DNA of 64,000 bases, from contig NZ_NEUE01000228.1 of assembly GCF_002910905.1 (NCBI RefSeq), positions 86,282-150,281 of the forward strand, read 5' to 3'. Shown piece by piece: positions 1 through 8,462 of this stretch. This DNA is from Streptomyces sp. SM11 (GTDB lineage: Bacteria > Actinomycetota > Actinomycetes > Streptomycetales > Streptomycetaceae). The notes below the pieces were generated by a model. It was not told the DNA's origin, made no database searches, and saw nothing but the letters and a program-made list of their open reading frames with translations. Within the stretch, counting starts at the first letter, position 1. Every line of letters starts with the position of its first letter. A program made the translations under genes and the position numbers.

Positions 1-2
1 GC

Positions 3-77
3 ATCCCCCGTCCCGTCGCCCAGAGGTCCGTTCGGAGGAGACCGGGAGGCGCAGGGCGACCGGGGGCTCCCCGGTGA
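3..77 (+). CDS. C-terminal end of an upstream gene (partial)
   Basis: An open frame enters from the left edge and stops with TGA at 75-77, overlapping the GTG start of the next gene at 74 (GTGA). The stop/start overlap and the arginine/proline-rich tail fit the end of a partner gene of the peptide transporter, usually the other ATPase (DppD/OppD type). The fragment is only about 24 codons and has no domain of its own, so the family is inferred from position only. Confidence 0.35.
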   Translation: MPRPVAQRSVRRRPGGAGRPGAPR

Positions 78-1066
78 CCGGGCCCGCCCCGTCGCCGCCC
101 CTGCTGTCCGTACGCGATCTGGTGAAGACGTTCCCCGGCCGCCGCGTCCTGGGGCGGGCCGCCGCGCCGGTCCGCGCGGTGGACGGTGTCGATCTGGAGC
201 TCGCGGCGGGGGAGACCCTCGGGCTGGTCGGGGAGTCCGGCTGCGGCAAGTCCACCACGGGCCGGATGCTGGTCCGGCTGCTGGAACCCACCGCGGGGTC
301 CGTCGAGTTCGAGGGCCGCGACATCACCCATCTGTCCCCGCGCGAGCTGCGGCCCGTCCGGCGGCACCTCCAGATCATCTTCCAGGATCCGCACGCCTCC
401 CTGAACCCGCGGCAGACCGTCGCCCGGATCATCGGCGAACCACTGCTGGTGCAGGGATCCACGGTCGCGGCGGCCCGGGACCGGGCCGCCGAGCTGCTCG
501 ACCTGGTGGGCTTGGGCGCCGAACACCTGGACCGGCACCCGTATCAGTTCTCCGGCGGTCAGGCCCAGCGCATCGGCATCGCCCGCGCCCTGGCGACCGG
601 CCCCCGCCTGATCGTCGCCGACGAGCCGGTCTCCGCGCTCGACGTGTCCGTCCAGGCCCAGGTCGTCAACCTGATGGAGCGTCTGGGTGACGAACTGGGG
701 CTGTCGTTCCTCTTCATCGCCCACGACCTGTCCGTCGTGAAGCGGGTGTGCGACCGGGTGGCGGTGATGTATCTGGGCCGCATCGTCGAGATCGGCGACA
801 AGCGCGAGCTGTACGACAGGCCGGCGCACCCCTATACCCGGGCGTTGCTCTCGGCGGTTCCGCTGCCCGACCCGGCGGCGGAGCGGCGCCGGGAGCGGAT
901 CATCCTGCTGGGCGACCCGCCGAGCCCTGCCGCGCCGCCCAGCGGCTGTGGCTTCCATCCGCGCTGCCCCAAGGCGCTGGCGGTCTGCCGCACCGAGCGG
1001 CCGCTGCTCCGGGTGGTGGGCTCCGGCGTGCGCACGGCGGCCTGCCACTTCCCCGAGACGGGCTGA
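74..1066 (+). CDS. Oligopeptide/dipeptide ABC transporter ATP-binding protein (OppF/DppF type)
   Basis: This is a cytoplasmic ATPase that powers import of peptides or related solutes through a two-permease ABC channel. The 330-residue protein has Walker A GESGCGKST at 53-61, the Q-loop in IIFQDPHASLNP, the signature SGGQAQR near 160, Walker B LIVADEP near 183 and the switch histidine in IAHDLSVV. The tail GCGFHPRCP plus a later Cys is the Oligo_HPY extension that marks the peptide subfamily. The GTG start at 74 overlaps the stop of the previous gene, so it is the last gene of an operon lying mostly left of the window. Substrate cannot be told; nickel or sugar-peptide importers share this family. 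Confidence 0.93.
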   Translation: MTGPAPSPPLLSVRDLVKTFPGRRVLGRAAAPVRAVDGVDLELAAGETLGLVGESGCGKSTTGRMLVRLLEPTAGSVEFEGRDITHLSPRELRPVRRHLQIIFQDPHASLNPRQTVARIIGEPLLVQGSTVAAARDRAAELLDLVGLGAEHLDRHPYQFSGGQAQRIGIARALATGPRLIVADEPVSALDVSVQAQVVNLMERLGDELGLSFLFIAHDLSVVKRVCDRVAVMYLGRIVEIGDKRELYDRPAHPYTRALLSAVPLPDPAAERRRERIILLGDPPSPAAPPSGCGFHPRCPKALAVCRTERPLLRVVGSGVRTAACHFPETG

Positions 1067-1363
1067 GAGACTCCCGGCGGCCCGGAGCACCCCCGGCCGC
1101 CCCTCCCCGACGGACCGCCCCCTTGCCGCTGGGCGGCGTTCACCGGGAAGTCGCATCGGATTCGGTCATATGTCTTCCCTGTGAAGTGTGACCTGTGCAA
1201 TTGTACATGCTACAGGGTGTGGGCATGTCAACTCCGGGCATCGGCCCCATCCGTCCGGCCGGCAGCACGACAACACGGCACGACAACACCCCCTGGCCCA
1301 CGCCCCGTACATCCCATCGGTCACGCACGTGCGTGCCTCCGATCCCTCATGGGAGGAAACAAC

Positions 1364-3943
1364 GTGAGAACCACACTCGTCCGCCGAGGTGTGGGTGCCG
1401 TTCTGCCCCTGGCTCTTGCCGGGGCGATGAGCGTCGCGCTGCTCGCGCAGCCGGCCCAGGCGCAGCCGAACTCCCCTTCGGCCGCCACGGCATCGAACGC
1501 GTCGCGACCGTCCCGCCCCGGCGGGCCTGCCGACCCCGCGCCTAAGGCGCAGCAGTCCCCCACCTCGGACGCCGGTCACCGGCTCAAGGGCCGGCTGAAG
1601 GCGTCCCAGCTCCCTCCGCTGAGCGCCGACAAGTCCCCCCTCAAGGAGGCCTACGGCCACCAGGACGCCCCGCGGAAGCAGAGCGCGGGCAGGAAGTCCT
1701 CGACGAAGGCGGCCGCCGCGTGCGACCCGGCCGACTTCACCGGCCGCACCGGAAGCGAACTGGTGCGGCAGATCAAGGCGTCCACCACGGGCTGCGTGAA
1801 CACCCTGTTCAGCCTCACCGGCGACAACGCCCGACTGGCCTTCCGCGAGGCTCAGATGGTCTCGGTGGCCTACGCGCTGCGCGACAACTCCGCCTACTAC
1901 CCGGGCGACGGGAGCACCGGCATCCCGCAGCTCGTGCTCTACCTCCGGGCCGGGTATTACGTGCAGTGGTACAACCCGGACGTCGTCGGACCGTACGGCC
2001 CCGCCCTGCGGACCGCCATCCGCTCGGGCCTCGACGGCTTCTTCGCGAGCCCCCGGTCGCGTGACGTCACCGACGACAACGGCGAGACGCTGTCCGAGGC
2101 GGTCATCCTGATCGACAGCGCCGCGGAGAACGCCCGGTACATCTCCGTCGTCAAGCGGATGCTGGCGGACTACGACTCCTCCTGGAACGCGTTCCCGCGG
2201 ATGCTCGCCGCGGTCAACAACGTGTACACGGTGACCTTCCGGGGCCATCAGGTGCCCGCGTTCGTCAGTGCCGTCGAGTCGGACCCGAGCCTCATCGACT
2301 CGCTGTACCGCTTCGCCGCCGACCACCTCTCCCTGCTGGAGGGCGACCAGGCGTATCTGACCTCCAACGCCGGACGGGAGCTGAGCCGCTTCCTCCAGCA
2401 CCCGAGCCTGCGGAGCAAGGTCCGCCCACAGGCCACCGCCCTGCTCCGGCAAACCTCCATCACCGGCCCCACCGCCCCGCTCTGGGTGGGCATAGCGGAG
2501 ATGGCCGACTACTACGACAGGGCGAACTGCTCCACCTACGGCATCTGCGACCTCCAGGAACGCCTCAAGCGCGAGGTCCTGCCGGTGCGCCACACCTGTA
2601 GCCCCAGCATCCGCATCCTCGCCCAGCAGATGACGTCCGCCGAGCTGAACGCCAGCTGTACCAGCCTCATCGAGCAGGACGCCTACTTCCACCGGATCGC
2701 ACGGGACAACGGCCCGGTCGCCGATGACAACAACACCGCCATCGAGGTGATCGCCTACGACTCAAGCGCCGACTACCAGACGTACGCCGGTGCGATGTAC
2801 GGGATCGACACCAACAACGGCGGCATGTACCTGGAGGGCGACCCCTCCGTCGTGGGCAACCAGCCCCGCTTCATCGCCTACGAGGCCGAGTGGCTGCGGC
2901 CCGACTTCCACATCTGGAACCTCAACCACGAGTACACCCACTACCTCGACGGCCGCTTCACCATGTACGGCGACTTCGCCGCCAACATGACCACCCCCAC
3001 CATCTGGTGGGTCGAGGGCTTCGCGGAGTACATCTCCTACCACTACCGCGAGGAGCCCTACACCGCGGCGATGACCGAGGCGGGCAAGAGCACCTACGCC
3101 CTGAGCACCCTGTTCAGCACCGACTACAGCCACGACACCACACGGGTGTACCGCTGGGGCTACCTCGCCGTGCGGTACATGCTGGAGAAGCACCCCGCCG
3201 ACCTGGACAAGGTGCTCGGCCACTACCGCGCCGGGGAGTGGAGCGCCGCCCGGACCTACCTCACCAGCACCATCGGCACCCGCTACGACAGCGACTGGAA
3301 GACCTGGCTGGCGGCCTGCGCCGCCGGTGACTGCGGTGGCGGCGGCCAGCCGGGCAACCAGGCCCCCGCCGCCGGGTTCACCGCCGCGGTGAAGGATCTG
3401 ACGGTCACCCTCACCGACCGCTCCACCGACGCCGACGGCACCATCGCCTCCCGCGCCTGGGACTTCGGCGACGGCACCACTTCCACCCGGACCAACCCCG
3501 CCAAGACGTACAGTGCCGCGGGCAGTTACACCGTCCGGCTGACCGTGACCGACGACAAGGGCGCCACGGACACCGCCACCCGGGAGGTCACCGTCGCCGG
3601 CGGCTCCGCCGTCGGCGAGTGCACCGACTCCGACACCCGCGTGCTGGGCAAGGACTGCCGCCGCAGCAACCTCTCCGCCACCACCCGCGACTACTCCTAC
3701 CTCTACCTGAACATCCCGGCCGGCACCGAGCAGCTGAAGATCACCGTCAGCGGCGGCACCGGCGACGCCGACCTCTACTACAGCAACTTCAACTGGGCCA
3801 CCACCGGCTCGCACACCAACCGGGCCACCGGGCCCGGCAACTCCCATACGCTGACGATCAGCAACCCGCCGTCCGGCGCCAACTACATCAGCCTCCACGC
3901 GGTGGCCGCCTTCAGCGGCGCCACCGTCACCACCGAGTACTGA
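1364..3943 (+). CDS. Secreted collagenase, peptidase family M9, with PKD and PPC domains
   Basis: A zinc metallopeptidase predicted to be exported and to cut collagen or gelatin-like proteins. I place the start at GTG 1364 because GGGAGG sits 7 bases before it; the in-frame ATG at 1349 would put this ribosome site inside the gene. The 859-residue product has a signal peptide ending near AQA at 31-33, an M9 N-terminal region from about 120, the zinc motif HEYTH at 522-526, and a downstream glutamate motif WVEGFAEY around 549-556. A PKD domain (key motif AWDFGDG) follows at roughly 665-745 and a bacterial pre-peptidase C-terminal domain ends the protein. The 300-base upstream gap holds no gene. 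All catalytic motifs are present. Confidence 0.93.
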   Translation: MRTTLVRRGVGAVLPLALAGAMSVALLAQPAQAQPNSPSAATASNASRPSRPGGPADPAPKAQQSPTSDAGHRLKGRLKASQLPPLSADKSPLKEAYGHQDAPRKQSAGRKSSTKAAAACDPADFTGRTGSELVRQIKASTTGCVNTLFSLTGDNARLAFREAQMVSVAYALRDNSAYYPGDGSTGIPQLVLYLRAGYYVQWYNPDVVGPYGPALRTAIRSGLDGFFASPRSRDVTDDNGETLSEAVILIDSAAENARYISVVKRMLADYDSSWNAFPRMLAAVNNVYTVTFRGHQVPAFVSAVESDPSLIDSLYRFAADHLSLLEGDQAYLTSNAGRELSRFLQHPSLRSKVRPQATALLRQTSITGPTAPLWVGIAEMADYYDRANCSTYGICDLQERLKREVLPVRHTCSPSIRILAQQMTSAELNASCTSLIEQDAYFHRIARDNGPVADDNNTAIEVIAYDSSADYQTYAGAMYGIDTNNGGMYLEGDPSVVGNQPRFIAYEAEWLRPDFHIWNLNHEYTHYLDGRFTMYGDFAANMTTPTIWWVEGFAEYISYHYREEPYTAAMTEAGKSTYALSTLFSTDYSHDTTRVYRWGYLAVRYMLEKHPADLDKVLGHYRAGEWSAARTYLTSTIGTRYDSDWKTWLAACAAGDCGGGGQPGNQAPAAGFTAAVKDLTVTLTDRSTDADGTIASRAWDFGDGTTSTRTNPAKTYSAAGSYTVRLTVTDDKGATDTATREVTVAGGSAVGECTDSDTRVLGKDCRRSNLSATTRDYSYLYLNIPAGTEQLKITVSGGTGDADLYYSNFNWATTGSHTNRATGPGNSHTLTISNPPSGANYISLHAVAAFSGATVTTEY

Positions 3944-3952
3944 CCCGCCGGT

Positions 3953-4405
3953 TCACCGCCCGGCCGGGATCGGCGCCATCGGCGCCGGCCCCGGCTCGGC
4001 CGTGTTCCCGGGCCGTCGGGACACGAGTCCGGCCCGGACGGTCCCCGCACCTCGCGCGGCAACGCCTCGCCCACACCGCCCGGCGCGTTCCCGCCGGGTA
4101 CGGCACGCCCCGGCCGGCGACTCGGCCCGGGCCGGCTCCCGCGCGCCCTCCAGCGCCCGGGCCAGCTTCGACAACGATGTCCCGACCGCTGTGCGGGCCT
4201 CCACCTCGGCGAGCTGCTCCCCGGTGCGCTCCGCCCGTGCCACCTCGGCGCGGGCGAGGCGCAGCGCCGACCTTCGCGGACTCGGCCGCGGGACGGTGTC
4301 CGCCGAGGTGGAGGCGGGCGGTGTCGCGGTCAGCAGGGCGCTGGCGGTGAAGGTGGTCGCCATCCAGCCGGCGCTTCTGCGCCAGGACGGTCGGGGCAGG
4401 TGCAC
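3953..4405 (-). CDS. Possible small secreted protein of unknown function
   Basis: A candidate gene in the 650-base gap between the collagenase and the VWA gene, convergent with the collagenase and ending 9 bases after it. The GTG start at 4405 is preceded by GGAGGAGA at good distance. The first 36 residues look like a signal peptide (basic start, then WMATTFTASALLTATPP, then small residues). A helical Ala/Arg/Glu-rich segment follows (LRLARAEVARAERTGEQLAE). After about residue 95 the sequence becomes arginine-rich and less protein-like, so the end could be frameshifted or spurious. I recognise no family. Confidence 0.4.
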   Translation of the reverse strand: MHLPRPSWRRSAGWMATTFTASALLTATPPASTSADTVPRPSPRRSALRLARAEVARAERTGEQLAEVEARTAVGTSLSKLARALEGAREPARAESPAGACRTRRERAGRCGRGVAARGAGTVRAGLVSRRPGNTAEPGPAPMAPIPAGR

Positions 4406-4598
4406 AGGGTTCTCCTCCAGGGACGGGACGGGGGAGTCCGGACGCTGGACAAGGGTCGTTACTCGGGCACTACAGCGTTCGGCCGCAGGGTGTCCCACGG
4501 GCCCCGGGGCAGGTGATCGTCGGCCGAAGGGCGATGTCAGTGCCTCCCCATAGAGTCGAAGACATCACTCGGGGAGCACCGGATGAAGGAGCAGAACC

Positions 4599-5657
4599 AT
4601 GTCCGCCAACAGGATCCAGCACAAGGTGAATCACGTCGCTCTGGTCGTGGACGCTTCGGGCTCCATGTACCAGCACCAGAGTCAGCTCATCCGCGTCGTC
4701 GACGAGTTCGTGGCGGGGCTGAAGGCCGAGTCGGACAGCCTCGGTCATGAGACGCGGATCAGCCTCTACTCCTTCGACCACCGGGTGGAGAACCTGGTCT
4801 GGGACATGGATGTGAAGCACCTTCCGTCCATGCGGGGGCTGTACAAGGTCAACAACGGTGCCACGGCGCTCATCGAGGCCTCGCTGAAGTCCCTGGACGA
4901 CCTGGGGCACATCTGGGAGGAGTACGGCGAGCACAGCTTCCTCCAGATCGTGGTGACGGACGGCGAGGAGAACGCCTCCGGCGGGGACCGGCGGCACGAC
5001 GGCGACATGACCATCCTCGGCCCCTGGCTCGACCGGATCACCGCGAAGATGAACGGGCTCCCGGGGCACTGGACCTCCGCGATCCTCGTTCCCAACTCCC
5101 TGGCGAAGCGCACCGCCCAGAACTACGGCTTCCCGGCCGGCAACATCGCCATCTGGGACGCGGACTCCCAGAAGGGCGTCGAGGACGCGATCGGCACTGT
5201 GCGCGCCGCCGCCACCAGCTTCCTCCGCGGCAGAGAGCAGGGGGTGCGCGGCACGAAGAACCTGTTCGCCGTCGGCCAGGACATATCGGTCGACGATGTG
5301 CGGGCCAACCTCGAACCGGTCGCGGCCGACAAGTACCGCCTGCTGAAGGTCGACAAGGAGATGGAGATCCGCGCCTTCGTCGACTCGCACCCGGGCGTCA
5401 CCTATGAACGCGGCTCCTGCTACTACCAGCTGGGCACCCGGGTTCAGGTGCAGCCCGACAAGGAGGTCATCGTGGTCGAGAAGGACACCGACCGTGCCTA
5501 CACGGGTGAGGCGGCACGCAACCTCCTGTTCGGTGCCGGTGTCCGCGGGACCGTCTCCGTGAAGGCCGGCAACAACCCCGCGCTGGAGGTGTATGTGCAG
5601 AGCCGCTCGGTGAACAGGAAGCTCAAGGCCGATACGCGCCTGCTCATCATGCTCTGA
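4599..5657 (+). CDS. von Willebrand factor type A domain protein
   Basis: A 352-residue soluble protein with an N-terminal VWA fold. The metal-ion-dependent adhesion site is intact: DASGS at 18-22, a threonine in the NNGATALIEA stretch near 90, and aspartate in VVTDGEEN near 126. VWA domains bind a protein partner through a divalent metal. There is no signal peptide or membrane segment, so it should act in the cytoplasm. The last 100 residues have no motif I recognise. GGAG lies before the ATG. It stands alone between a convergent secreted ORF and lysE, with no MoxR-type AAA ATPase beside it, so its partner is unknown. Confidence 0.85.
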   Translation: MSANRIQHKVNHVALVVDASGSMYQHQSQLIRVVDEFVAGLKAESDSLGHETRISLYSFDHRVENLVWDMDVKHLPSMRGLYKVNNGATALIEASLKSLDDLGHIWEEYGEHSFLQIVVTDGEENASGGDRRHDGDMTILGPWLDRITAKMNGLPGHWTSAILVPNSLAKRTAQNYGFPAGNIAIWDADSQKGVEDAIGTVRAAATSFLRGREQGVRGTKNLFAVGQDISVDDVRANLEPVAADKYRLLKVDKEMEIRAFVDSHPGVTYERGSCYYQLGTRVQVQPDKEVIVVEKDTDRAYTGEAARNLLFGAGVRGTVSVKAGNNPALEVYVQSRSVNRKLKADTRLLIML

Positions 5658-5698
5658 AGCCCCCTACCCCCTACCCCCTCCTCTCCCGCCCCGGTGGC

Positions 5699-6346
5699 TC
5701 AGCCCGACGTCGCCGGCGCCGAGGAGTCCACGGCCACCGAGACGGCCAGCAGGCCCAGCGCGGTGCCCATCAGGTAGCGCTGGGCGCGGAGCCAGGAGGG
5801 GCGGCGGGCGAGAAAGACGGCGATGGCTCCCGCCGCCAGGACGATGCCGAGGTTGACGGTGAGGGCCACCGCGATCTGGACGGAGCCCAGTAGGAAGCCC
5901 TGCAGGAGGACGTTTCCCGCCTCCAGGCTGATGAACTGCGGGATGAGGGAGAGATACATGATGGCGATCTTCGGGTTGAGCAGATTCGTCATCAGGCCCA
6001 TCGTGAACAGCGTGCGCGGCGAGTCGTTCGGCAGCTCCTTGGGGGCGAAGACGGAGACGCCCCCGGGCCGCAGGGCGGTCCAGGCCAGGTAGCCCAGGTA
6101 GGCGGCGCCGGCCAGTTTCACCGCCACGTACAGCTCGGGCACTGCGAGGAAGACCACCGACAGGCCAAGGTTCGTGGCCAGCAGATAGACCAGAAGGCCC
6201 ACGGCCACGCCGCCGAGGGAGACCACTCCCGCCCGACGTCCCTGGGTAATGCTCCGGGAGACGAGATAGATCATGTTCGGGCCCGGGGTGAGCACCATGC
6301 CGAGGGCGATCAACGCGACGCCCAGCACCTCGCTCAGTTCAACCAT
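5699..6346 (-). CDS. LysE/RhtB family amino-acid exporter
   Basis: An inner-membrane efflux protein of 215 residues with about six hydrophobic segments and the family signature TPGPN near residue 20, followed by a basic cytoplasmic loop. Members export amino acids such as lysine, homoserine or threonine, or analogues. It is divergent from a MocR-type regulator, and the 200-base gap holds paired repeats that look like the regulator's binding sites, so it is probably the regulator's target. Substrate cannot be read from sequence. Confidence 0.9.
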   Translation of the reverse strand: MVELSEVLGVALIALGMVLTPGPNMIYLVSRSITQGRRAGVVSLGGVAVGLLVYLLATNLGLSVVFLAVPELYVAVKLAGAAYLGYLAWTALRPGGVSVFAPKELPNDSPRTLFTMGLMTNLLNPKIAIMYLSLIPQFISLEAGNVLLQGFLLGSVQIAVALTVNLGIVLAAGAIAVFLARRPSWLRAQRYLMGTALGLLAVSVAVDSSAPATSG

Positions 6347-6461
6347 GTTTGTCCGCCGCTCTCTTCATGCCCCGGCTGGTGTCCCGGCTCATGTCCGGTT
6401 CCTGTTTCCGGTCCTGTTCCGCCGGAGGGCCCGGCGCCGTACGCTCCGGCCGCGCGGCTCA

Positions 6462-6526
6462 GTGCAATGTGAGCTTAGGTTCGCGTTCCTGCTCGGTTCA
6501 ATAGGGGGCATTGCACTCGGTTCAAT
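6462..6526. promoter_or_regulatory. Candidate MocR operator: nested direct and inverted repeats
   Basis: Between the divergent lysE and MocR genes, CTCGGTTCAAT occurs twice in direct orientation at 6492-6502 and 6516-6526, 24 bases apart. GTGCAATG at 6462-6469 is repeated inverted as CATTGCAC at 6509-6516, abutting the second direct copy. Direct repeats about two helical turns apart are the usual target of MocR dimers. That these are the sites is inference from position and geometry. Confidence 0.6.
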
Positions 6527-6564
6527 GTTGTGCTCGGATGTCGCTCACCAGGGAGGTGAAGCCC

Positions 6565-7908
6565 GTGAAGGACTTCCGGTCCGTCGCCGACGTCGTGGCG
6601 GCGGAGATCGCGGCCGGCCGGCTCAGGGCGGGTGAACGCCTGCCTCCGCAGCGGGAGTTCGCCCGGCGGTACGCCATCGCCAACTCCACCGCCGTCCGCG
6701 TCTACCAGGAGCTCGCCCGCCGCGGTCTCACCGTCGGCCAGGTCGGACGCGGCACCTTCGTCACGGACGCGCCCGGCGCCCCCGCCCCCGCACCCGCCCT
6801 GTCCGAGCCGACCGACAGCCGGGTCGACCTGGAGCTCAACCACCCCGTCGTCCCCGAACAGGCCGGGCTGCTCGCCGCCGGCCTGGAGAAGCTGGTGCGC
6901 TCCGACCACCTGGAGTCGGTGCTCCGCCCGGTCGGGCCCGCCGGCACCCCCGCCGCCCGGGAGGCCGCCGCCGCGGTCCTGGCACGGGGCGGCGGGCGGC
7001 CCGTGCCGGAACGGATCCTGTTCGCCGGGAACGGCCGGCAGGCCATCTCCGCCGCCGTCGCCGCACTGACCCGGCCGGGCGCCCGGCTGGGCGTCGAGGA
7101 GTTCACCTACCCGGTGCTGAAGGCCATCGTCGCCCGGCTGGGCGTCACCCTCGTGCCCCTGGCGATGGACGAGGACGGGCTGATCCCGGAGGCGGTGGAG
7201 GAAGCGCACCGCGCCGATCCGCTGCACGCCGTCTACGTCCAGCCGGTCCTTCACAACCCGCTGTCCCTCACGATGCCCGCGCGACGGCTCGACCACCTGG
7301 CCGACGTGCTGCTGACCTCGGGGATCCACGCGATCGAGGACGCCGTCTGGGCCTTCCTCCGGGACGACCTGCCACCGCTCGCCTCGCGGGCCGCCGAGCG
7401 GACCGTCCTCGTCGACAGCCTTTCCAAACGCTTGTCCCCGGGGCTGTCCCTCGGGTTCGCCGTGGCCCCCGCCGCGCTGGCGGGCCGGGTCGCGGGGGCC
7501 CTGCGCTCCGGTGGATGGACGCCCATGCGGTTCCCCCTGGAGGCGATGGTGCAGTGGCAGGCGGACGGCGCCGTAGACACCCTCGTACGGGCCAAACAGC
7601 GGGAGGTCGGGGCGCGGCAGGAGATCGCCCACCGACACCTCGGCGACTTCCGCACGCGCAGCGACCCCTTCTCGTGCTATCGCTGGTGGGAGCTGCCCGG
7701 CCCCTGGCGGGCCGACACCTTCGTCGCTGCCGCCGCACGGCACGGCATCGCGGTGACCCCGGCGGCCGCGTTCTCCGTGGGCCGCCACCGGGGACCGCAC
7801 GCGGTACGCCTGGGCCTGGCGTCCCCCACCCGGGAGGTTCTCTCCCGGGCCCTCGCGACCCTCGCCGACCTCGCCCGGTCCACACCGGACGAGCTGGCCG
7901 GGGACTGA
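6565..7908 (+). CDS. MocR-type PLP-dependent transcriptional regulator (GntR family)
   Basis: A 447-residue regulator with an N-terminal GntR winged helix (about 1-70: VVAAEIAAGRLRAGERLPPQ, then FARRYAIANSTAVRVYQELA) joined by a Pro/Ala linker to a fold-type I aminotransferase domain. The PLP lysine is K288 in the motif SLSKRLSPG. Such proteins sense PLP or an amino-acid derivative and usually control the divergent neighbour, here the LysE exporter. I choose GTG 6565 because AGGGAGG lies 7 bases upstream; the ATG at 6511 would fall inside the candidate operator. Confidence 0.9.
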   Translation: MKDFRSVADVVAAEIAAGRLRAGERLPPQREFARRYAIANSTAVRVYQELARRGLTVGQVGRGTFVTDAPGAPAPAPALSEPTDSRVDLELNHPVVPEQAGLLAAGLEKLVRSDHLESVLRPVGPAGTPAAREAAAAVLARGGGRPVPERILFAGNGRQAISAAVAALTRPGARLGVEEFTYPVLKAIVARLGVTLVPLAMDEDGLIPEAVEEAHRADPLHAVYVQPVLHNPLSLTMPARRLDHLADVLLTSGIHAIEDAVWAFLRDDLPPLASRAAERTVLVDSLSKRLSPGLSLGFAVAPAALAGRVAGALRSGGWTPMRFPLEAMVQWQADGAVDTLVRAKQREVGARQEIAHRHLGDFRTRSDPFSCYRWWELPGPWRADTFVAAAARHGIAVTPAAAFSVGRHRGPHAVRLGLASPTREVLSRALATLADLARSTPDELAGD

Positions 7909-7933
7909 GTCCGTGCTCCCCGGCGGCGCCCCG

Positions 7934-8368
7934 TCAGCCCGTCGCCGCGGTCATCCGCCGCAGACCCGTGTACTGGAGCGCGGTGTGGACCGTCACGATC
8001 AGCGCGCCGACCAGCAGGAACACCACCCCGAAGTCGTTCAGCGGCACGAAGCCGGCCAAGGCCGCCACCACACACCCGACCGCGCACAGGGCGTTCACCG
8101 CGACGGCGGTCCTGGCCAGGGCGGGCGGGATCACCGGGTAGCCCGCGACCAGGGCGAGGCAGGCCGCCCCGCCGATCTGGAAGATCCCGAACGCCACGGC
8201 GAAGGCCACCGGCATCCCGGTCGCGGAGCCGAGCGGCACGGCGGCCGCGACCAGCACGACGCCCATCACGGCGGTGCTGACGCTGTCGACGCGCAGCACC
8301 AGCCGGAGAAACCGGGCGGCGTCCCGTGCGGGGGCCATCGCTGCGGACGGGGCGAGGGTGTACGTCAT
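7934..8368 (-). CDS. Small four-helix membrane protein of unknown function
   Basis: A 144-residue protein with a short cytoplasmic N-terminus and four hydrophobic helices (for example AVMGVVLVAAAVPLG and FGVVFLLVGALIVTVHTAL). AAGGAG precedes the ATG by 8 bases. It is divergent from the XRE regulator at 8463, and the short shared promoter region carries a perfect 9-bp inverted repeat, so the two are probably co-regulated. I recognise the type as a common actinobacterial integral membrane protein but know no function. Confidence 0.75.
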   Translation of the reverse strand: MTYTLAPSAAMAPARDAARFLRLVLRVDSVSTAVMGVVLVAAAVPLGSATGMPVAFAVAFGIFQIGGAACLALVAGYPVIPPALARTAVAVNALCAVGCVVAALAGFVPLNDFGVVFLLVGALIVTVHTALQYTGLRRMTAATG

Positions 8369-8428
8369 CTCGGATCTCCTTCGGCCGGCGGGTTCGATGA
8401 CACCGTGCCACGCGGAAGGGGCCGGACT

Positions 8429-8456
8429 CCATGACCTCCCAGGTCATGGGTACGGT
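8429..8456 (+). promoter_or_regulatory. Perfect palindrome overlapping the promoter of the XRE regulator
   Basis: CCATGACCT at 8429-8437 and AGGTCATGG at 8441-8449 form a perfect 9-bp inverted repeat around CCC. TACGGT at 8451-8456 fits a -10 box and lies 6 bases before the ATG at 8463, so transcription would start at or next to the start codon. A protein on the palindrome would cover the -35/-10 spacer. Autoregulation and control of the divergent membrane gene are inferred. Confidence 0.6.
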
Positions 8457-8462
8457 GAGGTC

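Noticed and set aside
1166..2692. A 508-codon minus-strand frame opposite the collagenase
   Set aside because: Gly/Val/Arg-rich shadow of the M9 gene.
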